Below are positions 16,462-23,533 of a DNA stretch of 64,000 nucleotides, piece by piece; the stretch's first letter is position 1, and every line of letters starts with the position of its first letter. The stretch is from contig NZ_CP183332.1 of NCBI RefSeq assembly GCF_048541825.1, forward strand, positions 2,852,001 through 2,916,000, read 5' to 3'. This stretch comes from Caulobacter sp048541825 (GTDB lineage: Bacteria; Pseudomonadota; Alphaproteobacteria; Caulobacterales; Caulobacteraceae). The position numbers and the translations under genes are program-made. Below the pieces are notes generated by a model. It was not told where the DNA came from. It saw only the letters and a program-made list of their open reading frames with translations, and did not search any database.

Positions 16462-17823
16462 TCAGCATAGGTTCCACGCCGGCATGCGGACATCTCGCAG
16501 TTCGCGACCAAAAAAGGTCGCAAAATCCATGACGTTGTCGTGGCGGACATACTCGGTGTCCCGCGAGGTTTTCAGGCTCTCGGGAACAACAAGTGTGATG
16601 TTCATCGTCGCCATGTCCTCGATGGCGTTGGCGGCGATCGTCTCATCGACCGTCGCGAGGTACAGGTCGCTGGCGCCCATCTCCCGCTCCACCTGTTTCC
16701 AGCGTTCGCGCAGGGTCGTCTTGGCGCTGAGGATCAGGCCTCGCGCCGGCCCCTCAAGCTCTCCCCGCAGATGGGCGAGCGACGGCAGGACGAAGTCCGG
16801 GCGCTTTCTGGCTTCGATGACGACCTGCTTGGCGAACGGAATACTGCCCGCCTCAAGCATGGCCTCGATGTGATGCTCGAACGAGTACCCGGCGCGCGAC
16901 TTTCGCTGCTGGCTGGCGGAAAGCATGATCCGGTCGATCTCGGCGACCCCGTCAACCATCCGGCGGATGACCGTTTTCATGTCCATTGCAGCGGGTTGGT
17001 CGCCGAAGACGGCGCGGACCAGCTCCACTGCCCGTTCGCGCCGTTGGAAATCGCGGAAAAGCTCCCATTCGATCGCGCGGCTGATTTCACGAATGGCGTC
17101 GCCCGGCCTGGCCAGGCCGAACGGATCAAGGCTGGCCAGACCCTTGCCCTCCAAGAACCGGCCGCGCGCCAGTACAGCGAGCTCGGCCGTCGCGGGCATG
17201 GCCGCCCGGCCGGCGGCGAAGCTGGCGATATCATTGGCCAGCCAAGCTGCGGCGACCTCCTCCGCAAATCCCATGATACGATCACGCTCGAGGGCCGAGA
17301 TCGCAGCCGGCTGGAGAACAGCGACAGCGAAGTCGGACGCCAGGTCGAGCACATCGACCAGCAGGGCCGAAGCGTCGGAATCAGAGCTGATGGTCAGGCA
17401 GATGAAGGTGGGCTCTGGCGCATCATGCTTCTGCGCCATGACCAGCCAGGACGCCGGCGAAAGCTGGCTGAAAGCCGCCTTCGGCAGACCCGTCATGTGG
17501 GTTTCAGCGCCCTTGCTCGTGTAATGCACGAGGCGCGTCGCCTTCTCTTCCCCGACCTGCGGCCATTCGGTCCGGAAGTATACCTCTCGAATCTCTGCGG
17601 CCTCATCCCCGCGATGGCGGGTCACCAAAGCCGGGAAGAAGCCGTCGTCGCGCTGGGCGGGTGGGATGTAAACGCCCGCCTGATGCTTGTTCGCCTTCTG
17701 CGCCCAGTCGCGGTCATTGTTGGAAAGCTTCTTGACCAGCACTTTTCGGGATCGCGAAAGCAGGTCGATGAGCAGGGTTTCGCCGGTATCCTCGGGCGCA
17801 AACAGATCGGTCTCGGATGTCAT
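16462..17823 (-). CDS. EcoRII-type type II restriction endonuclease
   Basis: A 453-residue protein with both EcoRII parts. The N-terminal B3-like DNA-binding domain spans about 30-140 (DTGETLLIDLLSRSRKV, HQAGVYIPP, YTSKGAETH). The C-terminal PD-(D/E)XK nuclease domain spans about 300-440. Asp343 in RPDFVLPS, Lys368 in SAKTT and Arg374 in RERW keep the spacing of EcoRII Asp299, Lys324 and Arg330, so the nuclease should be active. EcoRII cuts CCWGG and needs two or more sites. The pairing with a Dcm-like methyltransferase and Vsr suggests the same or a related target. It is the third gene of a leftward dcm-vsr-EcoRII operon. Confidence 0.88.
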   Translation of the reverse strand: MTSETDLFAPEDTGETLLIDLLSRSRKVLVKKLSNNDRDWAQKANKHQAGVYIPPAQRDDGFFPALVTRHRGDEAAEIREVYFRTEWPQVGEEKATRLVHYTSKGAETHMTGLPKAAFSQLSPASWLVMAQKHDAPEPTFICLTISSDSDASALLVDVLDLASDFAVAVLQPAAISALERDRIMGFAEEVAAAWLANDIASFAAGRAAMPATAELAVLARGRFLEGKGLASLDPFGLARPGDAIREISRAIEWELFRDFQRRERAVELVRAVFGDQPAAMDMKTVIRRMVDGVAEIDRIMLSASQQRKSRAGYSFEHHIEAMLEAGSIPFAKQVVIEARKRPDFVLPSLAHLRGELEGPARGLILSAKTTLRERWKQVEREMGASDLYLATVDETIAANAIEDMATMNITLVVPESLKTSRDTEYVRHDNVMDFATFFGRELRDVRMPAWNLC

Positions 17824-17905
17824 CTAATCTCCAGGACAGTCCAGTCTAGATAGACCAGAGAACTATCGGGGGCCAGAACCGTCGACATTCGCTGGGCCCC
17901 GCGCC

Positions 17906-18436
17906 TCAGGCCAGCCCGGGCCCGACAACCGTTCCATCAACGCCGATGCTGGAGAAGGTCTCACAACCCTCCAAGAAGGTCGTACAGGCCGCCAGCACCT
18001 CCCCCGGCGGCAGGCGCTCACGACCCCTCAGGCTACATTCCCAGACATCGAGCACCCGCCACTCCATTGCGGCAAGCCGTGATCTGACGCGTGCGTCGCG
18101 GGTGATGTTGCCCGATATTTTCGTACGCCAGAACTCTGGCCTGGTGGCTGGCCAGCGAAACAGGCCACAGTCATGACCATGCCAGAAGCAGCCGTGGATG
18201 AAGATGACAGCGCGGCGTCCGGGAAACACAAGGTCGGGTTGCCCCGGCAGCCTGCGGTCGTGCAGCCGGTAGCGATAGCCCAAGGCATGCAGCCCTCGAC
18301 GCACCATCATCTCGGGGCGGGTGTTGGCAGGCCCGATACCGGCCATCATCCGGCTGCGGACCTCCGGCGTTACAACATCAGCCAACGGCTTGTCGCTTGC
18401 CTCCGACCACCCCGCTGTCGCGCGCAAGCATCTCAA
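17906..18436 (-). CDS. vsr: Vsr-type mismatch (very short patch repair) endonuclease
   Basis: A 176-residue protein with the Vsr pattern: SRMMAGIGPANTRPEMMVRR, YRYRLHDRRLPGQPDLVFP (catalytic Asp in PDLVFP), VIFIHGCFWHGHDC (metal/zinc region) and RTKISGNITRD. Vsr nicks T:G mismatches made when 5-methylcytosine deaminates, limiting mutation at Dcm-type sites. It starts 59 bases inside the end of the methyltransferase gene in another frame, so the two are translationally linked. Such dcm-vsr pairs are the usual companion arrangement. The first 22 residues differ from most Vsr proteins, so a later start is possible. Confidence 0.9.
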   Translation of the reverse strand: MRCLRATAGWSEASDKPLADVVTPEVRSRMMAGIGPANTRPEMMVRRGLHALGYRYRLHDRRLPGQPDLVFPGRRAVIFIHGCFWHGHDCGLFRWPATRPEFWRTKISGNITRDARVRSRLAAMEWRVLDVWECSLRGRERLPPGEVLAACTTFLEGCETFSSIGVDGTVVGPGLA

Positions 18437-19634
18437 GGAGGTTGGGCTCCATGTATCGGGCGATCGCCTCGATCACCGGAACAGCCACCGCATTGCCAAA
18501 CTGGCGATATGCCTGGGTGTCAGACACCCCTGCCGGGATCGTCCACTCGCGACGACGCATGCGACCGCCCTCTTCCACCTCATATTCAAAGCCCATCAGG
18601 CGCGCGCATTCGATGGGCGTCAGCCGGCGTGGGCGCGGCTGCTGGTCAATGAGGATCTCCGATCCGTCCTTGTGGTAGCGCGCCGACAGCGTGCGGGTGA
18701 CCCCCTCGTTTCCGAAGGTACTGTAGCCAAAACCGTTTCCGGCCTTTTCGTGTTTGGCGCGGTAGTCTTGTAGGTACTGCCAGAGCTTCGGCGTGAGCGT
18801 GTATTTTGAATCCACCTCGTTATGCGTCTGCAGGATTGAGCCCAGCTTCGGCCAGATTTTTTCGTCCGGGATCATCCTGTCGAAATCGGCGAAACTGAAG
18901 CCGACGTCCTCGCGGAAGCCGACAATAAAAATGCGCTCGCGCTTCTGCGGTACCCAAGGCTCCGAGCTGATGACCCTGAAATCGATTTTGTAGCCGAGTT
19001 CTGCTTCCAGCGTCTCGCGGATGACCCGGAAGGTGTTCCCTCCATCGTGTCGCTGCAGGTGCTTGACGTTTTCCAGCATGAAGGCCGGCGGCCGGTGATG
19101 CCTCAGAATGTCGCGAATATAGAAGAACAGATTTCCCTGTTTCACATCGTCGAAACCATGGGCCCTGCCCAGTGAGTTCTTCTTGGAAACTCCGGCCAAG
19201 GAGAACGGCTGACACGGAAATCCCGCCAGCAGCAAATCGTGTTGCGGGATGAGGGAGGGGTCATCACCGTAGGGGCGGATATCGCCGACCAGTTTGTGGT
19301 CGGCGCCATCCACGAAGTTTGCCCTGTAGGTCTTGTTCGACCATTTGTCCCATTCACTTGTGAAAACGCATCGGCCGCCAATGGCCTCAAAGCCCAGCCT
19401 GAGGCCGCCAATACCGGCGAACAGGTCAATGAAGCGGAACTGCGCCGGGGGCCTGGCGGCCAGACGCACCGCAGCCAGCATCGTGACGCGTTCCAGTACA
19501 AGCTTGGGCACAGGCGCTTCGCCCTCGACATATCGGCACACCTGCTTCCAGGAGTAGCCCAGCTCGTCCTGCACGCTGTCCGCCGTGAGCCCTGACTGCC
19601 TGAACACAGTGGCGAAGCTCTCGGGCTCAGTCAT
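18378..19634 (-). CDS. dcm: C5-cytosine DNA methyltransferase, Dcm/EcoRII type
   Basis: A 418-residue enzyme with the ordered C5-methyltransferase motifs. These are FAGIGG (72-77, SAM binding), GFPCQPFS with catalytic Cys141, ENVKHL (188-193), QKRERIFIVG (230-239) and RQFGNAVAVPVIEAI near the C-terminus. The first 60 residues form a small helix-turn-helix-like domain (LTADSVQDELGYSWKQVCRYV). In M.EcoRII such a domain represses the enzyme's own promoter, so autoregulation is plausible. It is the first gene of the leftward restriction operon and is divergent from the sigma/MORC/Z1 operon across 444 bp. Likely target CCWGG, inferred from partners only. Confidence 0.92.
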   Translation of the reverse strand: MTEPESFATVFRQSGLTADSVQDELGYSWKQVCRYVEGEAPVPKLVLERVTMLAAVRLAARPPAQFRFIDLFAGIGGLRLGFEAIGGRCVFTSEWDKWSNKTYRANFVDGADHKLVGDIRPYGDDPSLIPQHDLLLAGFPCQPFSLAGVSKKNSLGRAHGFDDVKQGNLFFYIRDILRHHRPPAFMLENVKHLQRHDGGNTFRVIRETLEAELGYKIDFRVISSEPWVPQKRERIFIVGFREDVGFSFADFDRMIPDEKIWPKLGSILQTHNEVDSKYTLTPKLWQYLQDYRAKHEKAGNGFGYSTFGNEGVTRTLSARYHKDGSEILIDQQPRPRRLTPIECARLMGFEYEVEEGGRMRRREWTIPAGVSDTQAYRQFGNAVAVPVIEAIARYMEPNLLEMLARDSGVVGGKRQAVG

Positions 19635-19827
19635 GGGGGTCGTCCTTGCGAATCTGACGCTCTGGGAATCTTAGAGACGAGATGGCACGCAATTACCCAG
19701 CTCGCAAGGTGAAATGTTCTCTTTTTGTTTCATCCGTCGCCATCGTGCGCGCCGCTGAGTAGCAACCCCTCATGGCTTGGGACCGGGCTGTTTCTGCTCG
19801 CACTGCGCCCAGTGGGTTGTCGTTAGA

Positions 19828-19855
19828 CTGACAGGCCCCTCCAGCGCCGTATAGT
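19828..19855 (+). promoter_or_regulatory. Predicted promoter of the sigma/MORC/Z1/AIPR operon
   Basis: CTGACA (19828-19833), 16-base spacer, TATAGT (19850-19855). A start near 19862 would give a leader of about 217 bases. The rest of the 444-bp divergent region (19635-20078) holds no gene I can support. Confidence 0.5.
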
Positions 19856-19863
19856 CGGCGCAA

Positions 19864-19876
19864 GACTGACAGCACC
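19864..19876 (+). repeat. 13-mer GACTGACAGCACC, copy upstream of the sigma-factor gene
   Basis: Exact copy of the 13-mer at 30096-30108. A partial copy (GACTGACAG) at 19826-19834 overlaps the -35 element, 38 bases upstream. It may be an operator or an alternative -35. Confidence 0.4.
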
Positions 19877-20078
19877 GCGCAACCATTTAGCGTCTGCCGG
19901 CCTGGGCGCGTCCGCTTTTGTCGTAGACCATCTTTACGGTCGCTTTGACACCGACGTGATGTCAGGTTGTCGTCGAAGGGGCTCGGGGCTCTCTAGCGGG
20001 GTGGGGATGATCAGCTGCGATCAAGGCATGGCGCGTGAGCCAACGGTCCGCACTTTCCCTGGATCCGCTGTTCCCTGA

Positions 20079-22025
20079 ATGGCAGACGTGTCCGCGCGTT
20101 CCAGTTCAGCGTCAGCGCTTCCTCCATTGTTCCGGATGGCCGTCCTGAAGGGGACTGAGCCGACGGTGCTTTTGCACATTCGGCGTGGTGCCCCTCTAGA
20201 CGGCCGCGACGAAAAGGGGCGAACCCCGCTCATGCTGGCGGCATCGGCCGGGCGTCATCAGATTTGCCTGCTGTTGCTGGCAGAAGGCGCGGACGCGCGC
20301 GCGCGGGACCCGGGTGGAAACACCGCCGCTGAAATCGCAAGTCAGGCTGGTCATCGCACCCTTGGTGCGGCGCTCTCAGCCAAGCCTGAGCCCGTCCGGC
20401 CAGATCTCACGGCGGAGTTAGGCGACGGCTTTGAGTTTGAAGGCAATTGGGAACCCGACGTAGTTGCCGCTGCGCCCCAAAGTGATGACAGCGCACTAGC
20501 CTCTGCGATTGCCGTTCAGGGCAACCTCGGGCGTAGTAGAGGACGGAACGATGACACTGAATGGTCCGACGTAAGCCTTGAGCTCCCGATGGGGGCAGCG
20601 GCGACAACCCGTACCGTCCACCTTCCTCCAAAAGCAGTTCAATTTCTCGAAAACGCCATCGCATCCGGGCGAGTGCCGAGCGACGCCGTCGAGACCATGT
20701 GGCCAGCTGGCCCCGGGCGAATTCGTGATGTCCTCAGGCTGGTCTTGGCTGATATGGGCGTGCAGTTCGAGACCGACATGGTCGGGGACACGGTCGCGCG
20801 AGCGTTGTCTCCGGGAACCATCACAAAAGCTGGCCGCGAGGAAGTGGCCGCAGCCGGCGAACTTGCCGCCAGTCTGCTTGCCGAGGTCAGTGCGGCCGCC
20901 GCCTACGAGGCGGAACTTTCAAAAATCCCGGCTGCGTCCAAACAATCTGAACAGGCGACATTTGCAGCCTTCTTCAGAGCCAAGAAGCAGCTGTTAGCGG
21001 CAATGGCCGCATCGCAGGCGTTCTGGGCTTGTTCCATTCGCGAGCGCTCGAACGCGATGCAGATCATTGGAGAGGATGATCCGGACGAAGCCGACGATCC
21101 GGATACTCTTCAGAGCGATCATCCTGATGACATGAGCGGGCTGTTCGGTGTCATCGCTAACAATACCACGGCTGATTTGGAATCAACGTTGGGGGACTTT
21201 GCCAAAGCGGAAATCCCGATGGGGCTACTCAACGGCATCTACGCGTCTGTTTCGGCCGCTGAAGCGGGCGACGCTGACGTTGTCCGGTTGAAAGCGGCGA
21301 TAGAAATCTATCTCGAGACCCGCCAGCGGGCGATTGAGGACAATCTCCGTTTCGTTCCGAGGCTCGCACGCAAATACCTGGGGCGAGGTCTCGACCTCGC
21401 TGATCTTATTCAGGAAGGAAACCTTGGGCTAATTCGGGCGGTTGAGCGCTTTGATTTGGCCAGAGGCTATCGTTTCCAGACCTATGCTAGCTGGTGGGTT
21501 CGTCAGGCAATCTCGCGCTCTATCGCCGACAAGGCGCGCACAATCCGAATCCCTGTGCATATGCTCGAGACGATCAACAAAGTCACCCGCGCGGGGCGCC
21601 AGATCCTGTACGAGATCGGCCGCGAACCGACTCCCGAAGAACTGTCTGAAAAGGTGGCTATGCCGCTGGAAGGCGTCCGCAAGATTCTGAAGATCGCCAA
21701 GGAACCGATCAGCCTCGAAACGCCGGTTGGGGGGGGGCTCGCGGGTCGGATTGAGGACAGGGTCGCGAAGTCGCCGATTGATTCAGCAATTCAATCAGAG
21801 CTGAAATCCACGACGAGTCGAGTACTTTTGACCTTGCGACCCAAAGAAGAACGGGTAATTCGGCTGCGATTCGGTATGGACCTGGATTTCGATGCCACCC
21901 TTGAGGAAGTGGGAAATCAGTTGGGGGTCACCCGAGAGCGCATCCGACAGATTGAGGCCCGAGCGCTGAGAACGCTGAAACAACCCTCGCGCTCCCGCAA
22001 GCTTCGCAGCTTCTTTGATGACTAG
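20079..22025 (+). CDS. Ankyrin-repeat / sigma-70 fusion protein
   Basis: A 648-residue protein. Residues 18-100 are about three ankyrin repeats (GRTPLMLAASAGRHQICLLL, GGNTAAEIASQAGHRTLG). Residues 110-185 hold a tryptophan module (W124 in GNWEP, W162 in EWSDVSLELP) shared with two other island proteins. From about 404 to the end it is a nearly complete primary-type sigma factor. Region 2 has LDLADLIQEGNLGLIRAVER and GYRFQTYASWWVRQAI, region 3 has the IRIPVHMLETI stretch, and region 4 has TLEEVGNQLGVTRERIRQIE and the RpoD-like end RSFFDD. It should bind core RNA polymerase and read a housekeeping-type promoter. It has no recognisable region 1.1; ankyrin repeats take that place. It is first in the operon and overlaps the ATPase gene. 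Role inferred: transcriptional control or sensing within a defence system. Confidence 0.85.
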   Translation: MADVSARSSSASALPPLFRMAVLKGTEPTVLLHIRRGAPLDGRDEKGRTPLMLAASAGRHQICLLLLAEGADARARDPGGNTAAEIASQAGHRTLGAALSAKPEPVRPDLTAELGDGFEFEGNWEPDVVAAAPQSDDSALASAIAVQGNLGRSRGRNDDTEWSDVSLELPMGAAATTRTVHLPPKAVQFLENAIASGRVPSDAVETMWPAGPGRIRDVLRLVLADMGVQFETDMVGDTVARALSPGTITKAGREEVAAAGELAASLLAEVSAAAAYEAELSKIPAASKQSEQATFAAFFRAKKQLLAAMAASQAFWACSIRERSNAMQIIGEDDPDEADDPDTLQSDHPDDMSGLFGVIANNTTADLESTLGDFAKAEIPMGLLNGIYASVSAAEAGDADVVRLKAAIEIYLETRQRAIEDNLRFVPRLARKYLGRGLDLADLIQEGNLGLIRAVERFDLARGYRFQTYASWWVRQAISRSIADKARTIRIPVHMLETINKVTRAGRQILYEIGREPTPEELSEKVAMPLEGVRKILKIAKEPISLETPVGGGLAGRIEDRVAKSPIDSAIQSELKSTTSRVLLTLRPKEERVIRLRFGMDLDFDATLEEVGNQLGVTRERIRQIEARALRTLKQPSRSRKLRSFFDD

Positions 22026-23529
22026 CATGGACAAGAACCATATCGGTGCGTCCCGAAACGCGCCGCCACGAGCGAGCTCAATGATCGAGGCGCTTCGAGG
22101 CCTCGGCTATTCAGCCCCGACCGCGATCGCCGATATCCTCGACAACAGCATCTCGGCTGGTGCCTCTGTTGTCGACCTGACCTTTGGCTGGAACGGGCCC
22201 GACAGCCACCTTGTCATCACGGACAACGGGCGCGGCATGGGCCCCTCCGCCCTGGACCTTGCGATGCGGCTTGGCGAGCGAAGTCCGCTGGATCAGCGTG
22301 AGGCCGCAGATCTTGGCCGCTTTGGACTCGGACTAAAAACAGCGTCGTTCTCCCAATGCCGGCGGCTTACAGTCGCTTCAAAGCAAGAAGGCGTCACTTC
22401 AACCCTTCGATGGGATCTAGACCTTCTCGCCGCCAGCACTAGTGGCGAATGGTCCCTCTATGAAGGCGCTTCTCCAGGTTCCGAACCACTGCTCCGGGGT
22501 CTCGAGGGGCATGCTCAAGGGACGGTCGTCCTGTGGGAGGTTATGGACAGGCTCACCCCCAAAGGGGGTCGGGAGCAGGACTTCCTCAATCTGATCGACA
22601 GGGTCGAAGAGCACCTAGCCATGGTGTTCCACAGGTTCATCGAATCTCGGGCGATCATCATCCGGATTAATGGAAGGGCCGTAGCGCCTTGGGACCCTTT
22701 TCTTGAAAATCACACATCGACCTGGCGTTCCCGCGAGGACCGTTTCACGGTGAATGGCGACCCCATCTCGGTTCGTGGATTTGTGCTCCCGCATCGGGAC
22801 AGGGTTGACCCGAAAGTCTGGGAGCGTGCAGCCGGCCCGGATGGCTGGACGTCCCAGCAGGGCTTCTATGTCTATCGGAACAGGCGTCTTCTGTTGGCCG
22901 GAAACTGGCTGGGTCTTGGCCGAGGTCGCGGTTGGGCCAAGGACGAGGCTTTCAAACTGGCCCGGATACGGATCGACCTTCCCAACTCAGCCGACGCGGA
23001 TTGGAAGATCGATATTCGCAAGTCCGTCGCCCGTCCCCCGCCCGAAGCACGCGAGCGCCTGACATTGTTCGCAGAAGACGTACGGGAGCGAGCGCGACGG
23101 GTCTTTGCCCATCGGGGTTCCCCCAAGAAGGCCGGGAAGGCTGCGCCACGCATTCAGGCGTGGGCGGTCGATCATGCCGCCGGAGGGGTCAGGTACAGGA
23201 TCGATCAGTCTCATCCAGCCGTTGCCAGCGTCCTCGAACAGGCCGGAAGTCTAACTCCAGAGCTAAAGGCGATGATCCGGATCATCGAGGAAACGGTTCC
23301 AATACAGCAAATCTGGCTGGAGACGGCGGAGGCTCGGGAGACAGCGAGAACTGGTTTTGCCGGCGCGCCGCCCGCAGAGGTGCGCGCGCTTCTGCTGACC
23401 CTGTTCCGGAATCTGGTGGTGCGCAAAGGTCTATCCCCGGAACGGGCTCGCGAGCAACTCGCCCGCACCGAACCCTTCGATGCCTATCCGGAATATGTCG
23501 GCGAACTTGAACTCGGGCCTCAGGAGTAA
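22018..23529 (+). CDS. MORC/MutL-type GHKL ATPase (defence system component)
   Basis: A protein of about 503 residues whose first 115 form a GHKL ATP-binding fold. The Bergerat motifs are AIADILDNSISAGAS (N box), ITDNGRGMG (G1) and LGRFGLGLKTASFSQ (G2). This order matches MORC and MutL ATPases. Families like it are found in predicted restriction systems with Z1 and AIPR proteins. The remainder (VNGDPISVRGFVLPHRD, QQGFYVYRNRRLL) resembles the S5-like transducer region of such ATPases. The start ATG 22018 overlaps the sigma gene's stop; ATG 22027 is an alternative. The next gene begins 4 bases after the stop, so translation is coupled. Confidence 0.88.
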   Translation: MTSMDKNHIGASRNAPPRASSMIEALRGLGYSAPTAIADILDNSISAGASVVDLTFGWNGPDSHLVITDNGRGMGPSALDLAMRLGERSPLDQREAADLGRFGLGLKTASFSQCRRLTVASKQEGVTSTLRWDLDLLAASTSGEWSLYEGASPGSEPLLRGLEGHAQGTVVLWEVMDRLTPKGGREQDFLNLIDRVEEHLAMVFHRFIESRAIIIRINGRAVAPWDPFLENHTSTWRSREDRFTVNGDPISVRGFVLPHRDRVDPKVWERAAGPDGWTSQQGFYVYRNRRLLLAGNWLGLGRGRGWAKDEAFKLARIRIDLPNSADADWKIDIRKSVARPPPEARERLTLFAEDVRERARRVFAHRGSPKKAGKAAPRIQAWAVDHAAGGVRYRIDQSHPAVASVLEQAGSLTPELKAMIRIIEETVPIQQIWLETAEARETARTGFAGAPPAEVRALLLTLFRNLVVRKGLSPERAREQLARTEPFDAYPEYVGELELGPQE

Positions 23530-23533
23530 AGCG

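Noticed and set aside
19693..19875. 60-codon leftward frame between dcm and the sigma gene, as a possible controller protein
   Set aside because: No helix-turn-helix pattern, no ribosome site, and it covers the predicted promoter of the sigma operon.
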